DNA from: Clostridia bacterium | GTDB lineage: Bacteria > Bacillota_A > Clostridia > Christensenellales > Aristaeellaceae | Length of the DNA: 31,995 nucleotides | Reading direction: 5' to 3' | NCBI GenBank assembly: GCA_025997215.1 | Contig: BNUH01000031.1 | Coordinates: 1 to 31,995 of the forward strand | In this document: piece by piece, positions 1 through 8,958 of the stretch | Layout: the number at the start of each line of letters is the position of its first letter | Numbering within the stretch: the stretch's first letter is position 1 | Position numbers and translations under genes: made by a program | The notes under the pieces: generated by a model | What the model was told of the DNA's origin: nothing | Database searches by the model: none | The model's input: only the letters and a program-made list of their open reading frames with translations

Positions 1-65
1 GATTCCCCTGCTTGCATATGCTTTATTATGTCCGCTCGTTTCTCGTTGTTTATCGGCTTCGCCAT
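1..65 (-). CDS. IS630-family transposase, N-terminal fragment cut by window edge
   Basis: Reading the minus strand from an ATG at 65, the product begins MAKPINNEKRADIIKHMQAG and runs off the window. This opening is characteristic of IS630-type transposases, whose N-terminus is a helix-turn-helix that binds the element ends (family knowledge). A strong ribosome binding site of the AGGAGGGG type lies at about 73-80, which supports the start. Only 21 codons are visible, so the DDE catalytic domain cannot be checked. The element end must lie between about 85 and 110, because a membrane-protein reading frame on the other strand emerges there. The call rests on recognising this short N-terminus. 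Confidence 0.7.
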   Translation of the reverse strand, partial: MAKPINNEKRADIIKHMQAGE

Positions 66-106
66 CTCTATCACCCCTCCTGTCTTTTAGTTTATCACTT
101 GGACTG

Positions 107-544
107 CGATATGTCAAGGGGCTATATATCACGGATACACCCAGCAATCGATTCTCGATGCTGCTGAGTATACCGATGCGGACACTGCTGTTTGCGTTCG
201 TTCCGCTGCCCTGGATGGTATTTTCATTAGAGACATTGCTTGCATTCCTTATGGATAGCACGCTGCAGGTTTTCGTATGGGTGCGTGTATGGCGTATTAT
301 CCGTATCAGAGAGTGCTATCAGCCGGACGAACGATCGGTAATGTGGCTGTTCCTGATATTGATAGTTGGCTCATACATGTTCATGTGTCTGGGTGCAACA
401 GCTTATGGAAACGTAATCCGCCACCGCGTGAAGGTTATGCCCATCACTATATGCTTTGTCGTTGCCTATTATGAGTACCTTAAGGAGAAATACGCCAGTG
501 CCTTCTACAACAGCAAACGTCGAAATCATACTCTCGCTGTTTAA
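107..544 (+). pseudogene. C-terminal remnant of a polytopic membrane protein (polysaccharide polymerase-like), truncated by an IS
   Basis: A + frame open from before 107 to the stop at 542-544 encodes strongly hydrophobic segments, for example LLFAFVPLPWMVFSLETLLA and MWLFLILIVGSYMFMCLGA. They are followed by a GNVIRHRVK motif like the one near the C-terminus of many O-antigen polymerase or ligase-like membrane proteins (family knowledge, from memory). The first methionine in the frame is at 158, but the sequence before it (GLYITDTPSNRFS) is equally protein-like. This is therefore the 3' end of a longer gene, not a 128-aa protein. Its 5' part is replaced by the IS630-like element. It overlaps the next gene by about 46 nt, as expected of an operon member. 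Which polymerase family it came from is unclear. Confidence 0.55.
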
Positions 545-1541
545 TAAAGCGACATTATTCCATGAATGCGCCGCGTCGGTATATGCGCAGTCGTACGATG
601 ACTGGCGTTGCCTCATCATAGATGATGGTTCGTGGGATGGCGGGGCGTTGCTGGCGGAAAGCATTGCTTTGGACATAAACCGCTTCCTATGCTTGCATGG
701 TGCGAACGGCGGCGTATCTCGAGCGCGGAACATGGGGTTAGATTTAGTAAGCGCAGAGTATGTTATGTTCTTGGACGGCGACGATACATACGATCCTGGA
801 ATTTGCGGCACAATGCTCAGGCAGCTTACGGAAGATGACTCCGATGTCTGTTATTGTGGATATCATTGGATGGAGCGTGGACAATGGTTGCGAGATGTGG
901 TAGCTGCATCCGAGGATTACATACTTGATAACCCTTTTCGCCACTTGCTTGCTCGATGGTTAGGTGTAGAAACCAAGCTGTTCGGTAGTGTATGTATGGG
1001 TGTGTATCGCCTGATAATCATTCGTCAGAACAACATCCACTTTCATGAGGACATCCGGCTTGCTGAAGATATGTTATTCAATATCGAGTATGCTGTGCAG
1101 GCTCATCGTGCTTCGCTGATGAAAGCGTGCATGTACCGGTATATGTTCTTTGACGGGACACTGACTGCCAGTTACAACGTGAACCGATCTGCGGAGGTGG
1201 ATGCGCTCACGACAGGCATTCGAACAGCTATGACATCTTACGGCTGTGATGGAGACGAGGTTTCCAGGATAACCGCCTATTGCCGCTTATCATCGATTGT
1301 TGGGAGTCTGACGATTGAAAGTCGGAATCCTGCTGCTGACGCGTTTTTTTCAGGTTTTAGGAAATCGGTCGGCATGCTTGGCAAGGATGAGGCAAGAAGG
1401 CTATTTACTCTCTGTCAGGATGGGGTGTGGAATCAGCTGAGCATGGCTTCAAAAATAAAGCTTGTCGTTGCTTCTCACGCCGCCTTGCGGGGAGTGTTTT
1501 ATCTATATCGGCGTATATGTCGGAGGATGTTAGTTGGTTAG
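498..1541 (+). CDS. GT2 family glycosyltransferase
   Basis: A cytoplasmic or membrane-associated GT-A fold glycosyltransferase, predicted to transfer a sugar from a nucleotide donor during glycan assembly. The hallmarks of family 2 are visible: an N-terminal nucleotide-binding strand (VEIILSLFNK), IDDGS at about 40-44, the NGGVSRARN segment at about 70-78, DGDD at about 93-96 (metal and nucleotide binding) and an AED catalytic-base motif at about 189-191. The start was set to GTG 498 because AAGGAG lies about 10 nt upstream at 482-487; in-frame ATGs at 456 and 471 have no such site and would lie inside the preceding frame. The stop overlaps the next gene by 8 nt, indicating translational coupling. 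The sugar specificity cannot be read from sequence. Confidence 0.88.
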   Translation: MPSTTANVEIILSLFNKATLFHECAASVYAQSYDDWRCLIIDDGSWDGGALLAESIALDINRFLCLHGANGGVSRARNMGLDLVSAEYVMFLDGDDTYDPGICGTMLRQLTEDDSDVCYCGYHWMERGQWLRDVVAASEDYILDNPFRHLLARWLGVETKLFGSVCMGVYRLIIIRQNNIHFHEDIRLAEDMLFNIEYAVQAHRASLMKACMYRYMFFDGTLTASYNVNRSAEVDALTTGIRTAMTSYGCDGDEVSRITAYCRLSSIVGSLTIESRNPAADAFFSGFRKSVGMLGKDEARRLFTLCQDGVWNQLSMASKIKLVVASHAALRGVFYLYRRICRRMLVG

Positions 1542-2634
1542 AATTCTTTTCTTTACATCTAGGCTTTCGATCGGTGGTACGGAAAAGGCGATGCTAAGCA
1601 TCGCGAACAAGTTGGATCCAAACCAATTCCAGGTTACGATTTTAACTCTTTTCGGCGGCGGAGAATTGGAAAATGAAATCGCGAAACATGTTAAATACCA
1701 GCATGTGTTGCCGCAGTTTATCCATGGTTATGCCCGATTGATCAAACCTATAGCCTACATATGGCATTGGGTGGTAAAAAGCCAGTTTGATATTGAAATC
1801 GCCGTAGGTTGCTCACTGGAATGCAAGTTCATACTGGCTGGCTCTAGCCGCAAATCTCAAAAGATATTATGGTATCATATGGATGCTTCTTCTATATACC
1901 CAAATGACAGGAAGATATACGCAAGGCTTGCTTCTCGCATGAATCATGTGATCTGTCCCAGCGAGAGCGCAAAATCGAGCTTTCAGCGGTATGTGGCAAC
2001 CGAGGTACCCGTCACATCCCTATATAATCCGATTGATGTTGAGACCATTATCCAGAAATCCAAAGCGGTTCCCGATGATCTGCCGGCAAAGCACGGTTAT
2101 ATAATATCGATTGGTCGACTGGAACATGGTAAGAACCTACCACTATTGTTGGAATGTATGGCGCTTCTAGTCAAAGAAAACCCGGCGCAGCGGCTATTGA
2201 TCATCGGAGATGGTACGCAACGGAAAGAAATGGAGGACTTAACAAAGCAATATGAGTTGGAGAAATATGTTACTTTCTTGGGACAGAAAGTGAATCCATA
2301 TCCATATCTACGAGCCGCCGGTTTGCTGGTTTCATTGTCCGAATATGAATCACTTGGGTTGATCCTGTTAGAGGCTATGTGTCTTGGTGTGCCAGTTCTG
2401 AGCGCGCCAAATGGTGGAGCCAAGGAAGTGCTTGGCGCTGACTATGCAACTGTATGGGCGGAGGGCAAGGTTGAAAATATCGCATGTGCCATGAAAAAAC
2501 TGTTAGATAATGAGAGGCAGGATAACGAATCAATGGCTCATTTGGATAGCCGTTTCAATCTGAACGTATGCCTGCACAGGTTTGAAAACTTCTTCTTTCA
2601 GTTGCAAAATGTTGATGGAAGGTTGCCAGCATGA
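1534..2634 (+). CDS. GT4 family glycosyltransferase
   Basis: A GT-B fold retaining glycosyltransferase of 366 aa. The N-terminal acceptor-side motif SIGGTEKAM is at residues 12-20. The nucleotide-sugar side shows IGRLEHGKN at about 193-201, IIGDGTQR at about 223-230 and the EX7E motif (E272 to E280) before LGVPVLS. The start is TTG 1534, supported by CGGAGG at 1521-1526 seven nt upstream; this makes an 8-nt overlap with the preceding gene. The 3' end overlaps the next gene by 4 nt (ATGA). It belongs to the polysaccharide assembly operon. The donor sugar is unknown. Confidence 0.9.
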   Translation: MVRILFFTSRLSIGGTEKAMLSIANKLDPNQFQVTILTLFGGGELENEIAKHVKYQHVLPQFIHGYARLIKPIAYIWHWVVKSQFDIEIAVGCSLECKFILAGSSRKSQKILWYHMDASSIYPNDRKIYARLASRMNHVICPSESAKSSFQRYVATEVPVTSLYNPIDVETIIQKSKAVPDDLPAKHGYIISIGRLEHGKNLPLLLECMALLVKENPAQRLLIIGDGTQRKEMEDLTKQYELEKYVTFLGQKVNPYPYLRAAGLLVSLSEYESLGLILLEAMCLGVPVLSAPNGGAKEVLGADYATVWAEGKVENIACAMKKLLDNERQDNESMAHLDSRFNLNVCLHRFENFFFQLQNVDGRLPA

Positions 2635-3680
2635 CGCCGCATTACAGCCTAATTATTCCGGTGTACGCCGCTTCTGACAGCATCACGTGCTGCTTGGAAA
2701 GCGTAATGACCAATCCTATCCCGAGCAGGTATGAAGTGCTCGTGGTTGATGATGGCTCTTTGGACGACTCTGGCTCGATTCTTGAATCGTTCTGTCTGCA
2801 CTTATCGTCTGTTATGACGATTCATCAAAGAAACGGGCGATCAAGTGCAGCGAGGAATATGGGGATGGATCTCACAAACGCCGAGTTCATCTGTTTCCTT
2901 GATAGCGACGATTGTGTGACGCCGGACTATTTTGCTACGCTTGACAGGGAAAAACTAGAAGAGTGGGATCTTCTCATTTTTGAGTACTATTACGGTAGCG
3001 GTAACTGGTACACACGCATGGCACATCAGTACGACTTCGACAGTCTGCGTCCATTTGAGGATTTTGTTAAGGCAGGCCTACTTGGTGGATCCGTTATAAA
3101 AATTTATCGAAACAGTATTATTCAGCAATATCATGTCCGGTTTGATACAGGTGTCCAACACAGCGAAGATTGTGTGTTTATGTGCGAATACCTGGAACAC
3201 ACGCAAAACATAAAGAAGATTGATTCAGCAAGCGCATATATCTATATATATAATAGAAATCCATTATCCATTACGCACTCATATTACGCTCAGATATATA
3301 AGCAGTCCGTACGCTTGATGCTTGCGCGGGAGCACATGCTGTCCATGAAGGAATCTCACGCTAGTCCGGATTTCAATAACTTAGCGAGGCTGGAAGACTT
3401 CTATTATTGCGCCTTGTACTATTGTACGCGGTCACCGAAAGACAAACTATTGTCAGATATTAACAATCTTCTGGCAGCGTTTCAGCCATACTTAGATCCG
3501 ACTCTACCTGCATTCACTATGTATCGCGAATACATGGCATCACTGGATGCGGTAGGCTTTGTAAGAGCCTATCGTAAACGCAATTTGATAAAGATTCTTG
3601 AGTTTACGGCTAGAAAGATAGCCACGCAAGCGATCCGCAATCCACGAGTTGCGAAGATGCTGGGGTTCCAAAAAAAATGA
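2631..3680 (+). CDS. GT2 family glycosyltransferase
   Basis: A 349-aa GT-A glycosyltransferase. Visible motifs are SLIIPVYA at 6-13, VDDGS at 39-43, NGRSSAARN at 68-76, LDSDD at 90-94 and SED at about 178-180. The ATG overlaps the preceding TGA in an ATGA arrangement, so translation is probably coupled. The C-terminal 130 residues are rich in Tyr, Lys and Arg, and end basic (AKMLGFQKK), which may aid membrane association (inference). Acceptor and donor are unknown. Confidence 0.9.
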   Translation: MTPHYSLIIPVYAASDSITCCLESVMTNPIPSRYEVLVVDDGSLDDSGSILESFCLHLSSVMTIHQRNGRSSAARNMGMDLTNAEFICFLDSDDCVTPDYFATLDREKLEEWDLLIFEYYYGSGNWYTRMAHQYDFDSLRPFEDFVKAGLLGGSVIKIYRNSIIQQYHVRFDTGVQHSEDCVFMCEYLEHTQNIKKIDSASAYIYIYNRNPLSITHSYYAQIYKQSVRLMLAREHMLSMKESHASPDFNNLARLEDFYYCALYYCTRSPKDKLLSDINNLLAAFQPYLDPTLPAFTMYREYMASLDAVGFVRAYRKRNLIKILEFTARKIATQAIRNPRVAKMLGFQKK

Positions 3681-3702
3681 AAGCAGGGCAATCCCTGAGC
3701 GT

Positions 3703-4737
3703 ATGGAAGCTACTGTCATAATTCCGACAAACCACTCTAATGTACTTTTGGAGCGATGCATGTGCTCAGTTCTGGCGCAGCGCCACGTGGGCTTCGAGGT
3801 AATCTTATCTGATGACGGCGTAACGGAAATGGGTCCTTGCATTGATGATTTCAGCTTGATTGATCAGCGAGTGGCTATCGTACACAACATAAATCGTGGG
3901 GTAAGCGCTGCGCGTAACACAGGCATTGACTTGGCAAGTGGAGATTTCCTGCTATTTTCGGATGCGGACGATACAGTAGTGCCTGAATGGGTTATAACAA
4001 TGCTGAACACCCAGCAGAGTAGCGGTGCAGATTTTGTGTACTGCGGTCATTATTCCGTTGGAAAGGATGTCATTAGAGCTGTACCGCTCCCATACGTCGG
4101 GTTATTTGCGAATAAAGAAGATATATTAACACGGGTCATTATGCCTATGCTTTTTTTCCAGTATGAACATGACGATGTCCACTATAAAAATATATTGTCA
4201 ACAACATGGTTGGGGCTGTATTCCAAGCGAATTATCAGCAAACATACCATTCGGTTTATGGAAACATTGCGATACGCGGAAGATTGTCAGTTTAATGTTG
4301 AGTATATATCTCATTGTTGCAGCGCTTGCTTTGACAACCATCTGCTGTACTGGTACCATCACTATGACTATTCTGCTGCCAACCACTTTCAGGACAACCA
4401 ATGGGACGCGTTAGTTCTGACCTGCGAGGCAAAAAAGCAGTTTCTGATTGCAAATAAGATTCCCGAATCGTCATGGCAACATGAGAACGCGCTGCAGATT
4501 ATGAGTTATGCGATCATGGCTGCGACCAGCTTTGTGTTTGATAATCACCGCAATCTCTCACGCAAATGGCGACTGGTGCACAGCATCGTCCGGGATCCGT
4601 ATCTGGCTGAAGCATTGCGGAAGATCGACGTCAACAGACTGTGTCAAAAGGAAAAGCTACAATACTGGATGTTCCAAAAACGACTGACAATTCTTCTTGT
4701 TGGGTATAAATGTTTGCATTTGACGTTACAACGGTAA
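3703..4737 (+). CDS. GT2 family glycosyltransferase
   Basis: A 344-aa GT-A glycosyltransferase beginning MEATVIIPTN. Motifs are SDDG at 36-39, NRGVSAARN at 64-72, SDADD at 86-90 and AED at about 192-194. The DXD-type motif is SDADD rather than the more common LDSDD. The frame is open upstream to a TTG at 3649, but that would add a non-conserved lysine-rich leader overlapping the previous gene. ATG 3703 starts right at the conserved fold, although its ribosome binding site is weak. The next gene begins 5 nt after the stop. Confidence 0.85.
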   Translation: MEATVIIPTNHSNVLLERCMCSVLAQRHVGFEVILSDDGVTEMGPCIDDFSLIDQRVAIVHNINRGVSAARNTGIDLASGDFLLFSDADDTVVPEWVITMLNTQQSSGADFVYCGHYSVGKDVIRAVPLPYVGLFANKEDILTRVIMPMLFFQYEHDDVHYKNILSTTWLGLYSKRIISKHTIRFMETLRYAEDCQFNVEYISHCCSACFDNHLLYWYHHYDYSAANHFQDNQWDALVLTCEAKKQFLIANKIPESSWQHENALQIMSYAIMAATSFVFDNHRNLSRKWRLVHSIVRDPYLAEALRKIDVNRLCQKEKLQYWMFQKRLTILLVGYKCLHLTLQR

Positions 4738-4742
4738 TCCGC

Positions 4743-5813
4743 ATGAAGAAAGCGCTGATCGCAACCATGTTTGGTGAGACGAATATCGGGAATCGCCTAC
4801 AGAATTACGCGATGCAGCGGCTCCTGCAGCGACGGCGGTATATCGTGCGCACAATCGATTACGAAGGCGTGACGCGATGGCGGCATATCATGAAATCCGA
4901 AATGATGGCGATAGCTTATCCTTTGCGGCGTGGTAGAGCGACCGCTAGGTACACTATGAAATACCGACGCATCAATCGATTTACACTACGCCATGTCCGC
5001 AGCGTGTGCGTACGCAGCTTTATTGATCCGCGCTTGGAGAAGCTTGCCGATTGGGCAGATGTTGTTATAGCGGGCGCTGATGTTATTTGGCGCAATTGGG
5101 TAGGTATTCCTGAGGAAATTGATTTTTTTATGCTGCGCTTCGCGCCGGAGTTCAAAAGGGTATGCATTGCGCCAAGCATTGGCTTAAAAGAGGTTCCAGA
5201 ATCAAACCTGCGACAGTATCTTGACGGCTGGAATGGGTTTGTACGCCTATCCTGCCGCGAAGCTGATGGCTGCGACTATATTCGCCGCGTGACCGGGCGG
5301 GAAGTTACACTCTTATCCGATCCGACGATGATGTTGGAAGCAAGTGAGTGGAGCCGATTGGCTTTCATCCATTTCCCCGTTCCGAAGCGATATCTGCTGG
5401 TATTTGGCGTAGCGGCTATGAACAGATGGGAAGTTGCAGTGCGTCGGTTTGCCGAAGAAAGACTGCTGGAAATTGTAGATATTCATGATATTACGAAAGG
5501 GTATGCGCACTTGGTTGGACCCCGCGAATTCCTTTGGCTTATACAGCATACAGAATATTTGCTCACCGATTCTTTTCATGGCACTATCTTCGCCATTTTG
5601 TTCCGAAAGGATTTCACCGTTGTCTTTCGCGAGGACGATTTGGCTGACGGCCTTGAATCAAGATTATATACTTTACTAGAGACGTTCGGTATGTCGAACA
5701 GAGTCACTAGAGATGGACAACCGAACGCGGACGCGGTTGATTATTCGAACACTGATATAATTATTCGAGAAAAGCGGGAGGCGTTTTATGCATATCTGGA
5801 CACGATTTTATAG
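4743..5813 (+). CDS. Polysaccharide pyruvyl transferase family protein
   Basis: Predicted to add a ketal-linked pyruvate from phosphoenolpyruvate to a sugar of the growing glycan (the activity of the CsaB/WcaK-like family; substrate not known here). The 356-aa protein starts MKKALIATMFGETNIGNRLQ, the usual N-terminal strand and glycine-rich turn of this GT-B-like fold. Other family marks are GADVIWR at about 111-117 (often GSDQVWN in relatives), LSDPTMM at about 191-197 and TDSFHGTIFAILF at about 275-287. ATG 4743 fits the family start better than the upstream in-frame ATG 4710, which lies inside the previous gene. The following gene is FrhB-like; these two families are frequent neighbours in exopolysaccharide loci. 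Confidence 0.85.
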   Translation: MKKALIATMFGETNIGNRLQNYAMQRLLQRRRYIVRTIDYEGVTRWRHIMKSEMMAIAYPLRRGRATARYTMKYRRINRFTLRHVRSVCVRSFIDPRLEKLADWADVVIAGADVIWRNWVGIPEEIDFFMLRFAPEFKRVCIAPSIGLKEVPESNLRQYLDGWNGFVRLSCREADGCDYIRRVTGREVTLLSDPTMMLEASEWSRLAFIHFPVPKRYLLVFGVAAMNRWEVAVRRFAEERLLEIVDIHDITKGYAHLVGPREFLWLIQHTEYLLTDSFHGTIFAILFRKDFTVVFREDDLADGLESRLYTLLETFGMSNRVTRDGQPNADAVDYSNTDIIIREKREAFYAYLDTIL

Positions 5814-5860
5814 ACTGTTTACAACATGAGGAAGCAACGCGACTATATACTTAATGCGAC

Positions 5861-6835
5861 ATGACTACTCCTATCGGACAATTTGCCTGCTATGCGTTGG
5901 ATGATGACTTGAGGCTACGCAGTTCCTCCGGCGGTATTTTCAGCTTGCTGGCTGAACATTTCTTGGCACAAGGAGGGGTCGTTTTCGGAGCGCGAATGGA
6001 TAAAGCGTGCTGTGTTACTCACGTGAAGGCTGAATGTATGGAAGATCTAGCACCTCTACGCGGGTCGAAATATTCTCGTAGCGCGTTGGGTACGGTTTAT
6101 GCAGATGCCAAGGCATACCTGATGCGCGGCAAACCGGTGTACTTTTCCGGGACACCGTGCCAGATTGCGGGACTTAAGTCACGCATCGGTGCCGATCATA
6201 TGTTGCTTATCACGCAGGACGTGGTCTGTGCAGGGATGCCAACGGACGCTGCTTATGAGGCTTATCTGAAATATCTGGAAAAGAAACTCGACGCGAAGCC
6301 GGTGCGATTGGATTTCCGAGACAAGTCCGGTGGTTGGAGCAGGTATTATGTTCACGCGGTTGGAGCGAATGGTCGGGAATATAAGCGAGTATTCTGGGAC
6401 GATCCGTACATGTTATGCTTCATCAATCAGTTATCATTACGCGATGCGTGCTATACATGCGCATTTCAGGGGGAGCGATCTAAGGCGGATATTACGCTGG
6501 GAGATTTCTGGGCTGTCGATACAATTTATCCCGAAATGAACGACAATAAAGGCATATCACTCGTGACCGTCCGCACAGAGCAGGGGCGCGCGCTTTTGGA
6601 AACTGTTCGTGATCGTATGAAAGCTTGCGTATTGCCAGACCGTCATCTTTCCTATGAAAAGCCACGCGAATCTAGCTTAGTGACTGATGCAAGAGAGCGG
6701 TTCTTGCGGGATATCGGAAAAACACCCTTGGATCGGCTGGTAAAGCAATGCATGAAAACCAGACGTCTGGATCGCCTGGCAAGTCTTCTGATGGATGCAT
6801 ATCAGAATATCATTTCAGAACGTTGTGGAGTGTGA
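5861..6835 (+). CDS. Coenzyme F420 hydrogenase/dehydrogenase beta subunit (FrhB)-like protein
   Basis: A 324-aa protein with the FrhB N- and C-terminal domain signatures: SSSGGIFSLLAEHFL at about 21-35, YFSGTPCQIAGLKS at about 94-107, C123 in a VVCAGMP motif, a CYTC pair at about 197-200 and ADITLGDFW at about 209-217. Family members bind a flavin and often Fe-S clusters; their role in polysaccharide loci is unresolved, though they commonly sit beside pyruvyl transferases. The N-terminal 2x[4Fe-4S] ferredoxin domain found in many relatives is absent, and a stop lies just upstream in frame, so it was not missed. The motif usually written CHGVP reads CAGMP here. The ribosome binding site is poor. 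It overlaps the next gene by one base. Confidence 0.82.
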   Translation: MTTPIGQFACYALDDDLRLRSSSGGIFSLLAEHFLAQGGVVFGARMDKACCVTHVKAECMEDLAPLRGSKYSRSALGTVYADAKAYLMRGKPVYFSGTPCQIAGLKSRIGADHMLLITQDVVCAGMPTDAAYEAYLKYLEKKLDAKPVRLDFRDKSGGWSRYYVHAVGANGREYKRVFWDDPYMLCFINQLSLRDACYTCAFQGERSKADITLGDFWAVDTIYPEMNDNKGISLVTVRTEQGRALLETVRDRMKACVLPDRHLSYEKPRESSLVTDARERFLRDIGKTPLDRLVKQCMKTRRLDRLASLLMDAYQNIISERCGV

Positions 6836-7836
6836 TGAGTAAAGTTGTCAGCATCATTACTCCGGCGTACAACAGTGAGCGGTATCTAGAGCGTCTATTA
6901 GCTTCTGTTCTGTATCAAACTTATCAGGATTTTGAGTTCTTCATTGTAAACGATGGCTCGACAGACGCCACCGAACAGATCGCTTTGGAGTGGGCACAGC
7001 TATTTACAGAACGTGGCATATTCTATAATATTGTGAACAAAGAGAATGGCCATCAAGCTAGCTGTATTGATACTGCTCTGAAATTGATTGAAGGTGAATA
7101 CTTTTGCTGGCCGGATTCAGACGACTGGTTCACACTGGATTCGCTGCATAAGCGTGTTGTGGCATTTGAGCGACATCCAGAAGTGGCGATCATCACCTGT
7201 AATGTTTATCAAATGGAGGATGCGGATCCGCCGCGGTTTCTAGGCTTCGGTGTTAATGCTGACAACAGGGTGCAGGTTGCGGCTCCTGAGCAGTATGACT
7301 TTGCCCTACATATGAAAGGGCGTTGGAATCCCGGCTTTCATATGATTCGATTTAGCGCCTTTTTGGCCGCGATACCCTCGCGAAGCATCTTCACAGGAGC
7401 CAACGGGGCTCAGAACGTTCAAATCATGCTTCCTGTGTATCAACATGGAATGAGCATGTTTCTCGACGAACCGCTTTTTTGGGTGCTTGGGCGTCCGGAT
7501 AGCCACTCTGGCAGACGGTACGCGGATTATAGAAAATGGAAGCACTTTGAACGAGAGATCATGACGATTTTCATTGAGACACTTGATCACATGTGCATTG
7601 ACGATATGGAACGGGCGAAAGCTAAAAAAACAGTGGAAGCGACCTTTGCTTTCAGGTTATATGACCGATCTGTTCTGGAAAGACAATGGAGCGAGGCTCG
7701 CACCGCCCTGAGCCGATACGTCAAGCTGGAGCGGCCAGGAAGTGCGGTCTACTTGAAGCTGGTTATGAACAGTTTCGCTATAACGCGAACGATAGTGCTA
7801 TTCATTAATAAACAGATTAGACTGAAAGGCGACTGA
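6835..7836 (+). CDS. GT2 family glycosyltransferase
   Basis: A 333-aa glycosyltransferase starting MSKVVSIITPAYN, with VNDGST at 38-43, ENGHQASCIDTAL at 70-82 and WPDSDDW at 92-98. The segment after the nucleotide motif (NGHQASC) differs from the NxGxSxARN of its neighbours, and no clear ED base motif is seen where GT2 enzymes normally have one. It may therefore use a different acceptor or be a divergent subfamily. ATG 6835 overlaps the last base of the preceding TGA; GTGGAG at 6825-6830 is the likely ribosome binding site. The frame is open upstream to 6748, but that extension is the shadow of the previous gene's 3' end. Confidence 0.87.
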   Translation: MSKVVSIITPAYNSERYLERLLASVLYQTYQDFEFFIVNDGSTDATEQIALEWAQLFTERGIFYNIVNKENGHQASCIDTALKLIEGEYFCWPDSDDWFTLDSLHKRVVAFERHPEVAIITCNVYQMEDADPPRFLGFGVNADNRVQVAAPEQYDFALHMKGRWNPGFHMIRFSAFLAAIPSRSIFTGANGAQNVQIMLPVYQHGMSMFLDEPLFWVLGRPDSHSGRRYADYRKWKHFEREIMTIFIETLDHMCIDDMERAKAKKTVEATFAFRLYDRSVLERQWSEARTALSRYVKLERPGSAVYLKLVMNSFAITRTIVLFINKQIRLKGD

Positions 7837-7837
7837 C

Positions 7838-8785
7838 ATGAATCCATTACCGCCGGTTTCTGTTATCGTGCCTGTTTATAAAGTGGAGCCTTGGTTACAG
7901 GAAAGCATAGCAAGCGTGCAATATCAGACGTTGCCATGTATTGAAACTTTTCTGGTTGACGATGGCTCACCCGATCGATGCCCTGCTCTGTGCGACGATC
8001 ATGCGGTAATCGATCCTGGTTGGATATACATCATCCACAAACGCAATGGTAGACAAGGCAGTGCGAGAAATGAAGCGATTTCCATTGCGGCAGGAGAGTG
8101 CTGTTATTTTCTGGATTCTGACGATTATTTATGCCTGAACGCAATGGAGGCTTGCTATAATGCCATCAAAGATAAACGACTGGACATTGTGAACCTCAGC
8201 TCGTTTTGGTTCAACGAAAGTGATGACACGCCTCCCGTTTTGAAACAGTGGTTTTCTGTGCCGACATATCCTTTGCCGGATAAGACACTTCCATTACTGG
8301 AGCATCAAAGTGAACACGCGGACTACGCATTAGCGATGTTTAGTGTGTTCATTCGAATGGACTTTCTAAAGAGAAGCGGTGTCTGTTTCAGCGAAACCAT
8401 CATTTTCGAGGATGCTCTTTTCATCAAAGAGCTGTTTCTGCTCAACGGCCATGTCGGTTATGTTAGCGAATATCTACATTTCTATCGACGCAGGCGCGGA
8501 AGTACTATGACGTCTCAGCGAGACACATCGTTCGCGTTCCTGTCAAATTGTATAACGTTTTGCTGGCTGTTTGCTGACTACTTAAAAGCCACTGTTGGCA
8601 AGGAATACCTGAGCGATTATCTGCGCTACTCCATGCATCGTATGACGGAATCATTTTTAAAACTCAAAACAAACCCAGAGCTGGTTTTTGCATTCCGGTC
8701 AGTCGTTCGGTTGTATAACGCAATGCAGCAAAACCAGCATTCTATACAGGACGCGATACGCAGACACCTATCATTATATATATAA
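7838..8785 (+). CDS. GT2 family glycosyltransferase
   Basis: A 315-aa GT-A glycosyltransferase: VSVIVPVYK at 7-15, VDDGSPD at 40-46, RNGRQGSARN at 69-78, LDSDD at 92-96, and FED in SETIIFEDALFIKEL as the probable catalytic base. It starts one nucleotide after the preceding stop with GAAAGG about 8 nt upstream. The stop ends a compact block; the next gene is about 170 nt away, the largest gap inside the locus, so a secondary promoter could lie there. Confidence 0.9.
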   Translation: MNPLPPVSVIVPVYKVEPWLQESIASVQYQTLPCIETFLVDDGSPDRCPALCDDHAVIDPGWIYIIHKRNGRQGSARNEAISIAAGECCYFLDSDDYLCLNAMEACYNAIKDKRLDIVNLSSFWFNESDDTPPVLKQWFSVPTYPLPDKTLPLLEHQSEHADYALAMFSVFIRMDFLKRSGVCFSETIIFEDALFIKELFLLNGHVGYVSEYLHFYRRRRGSTMTSQRDTSFAFLSNCITFCWLFADYLKATVGKEYLSDYLRYSMHRMTESFLKLKTNPELVFAFRSVVRLYNAMQQNQHSIQDAIRRHLSLYI

Positions 8786-8958
8786 TGCGATTGGTGATTA
8801 GTGTGGAGCATGGTATGGTTTACATGATCAATATACTAATACGCATGGCTAAGCAGCGATCCGGCAGGTGATAATGCATAATGCGCGAACGAAAGCACCG
8901 CGCCTTTCTGTGGCGTAAAGGTTAGGTTTGTTTGACTGATTAGAAGGATTTGAACATC

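Noticed and set aside
8786..8958. Gap in the glycan locus with a 28-codon frame and a weak CCTTT/AAAGG hairpin
   Set aside because: The short frame has no ribosome binding site or recognisable content, and the hairpin stem is only about 5 bp without a T-run, so neither a gene nor a terminator can be supported.
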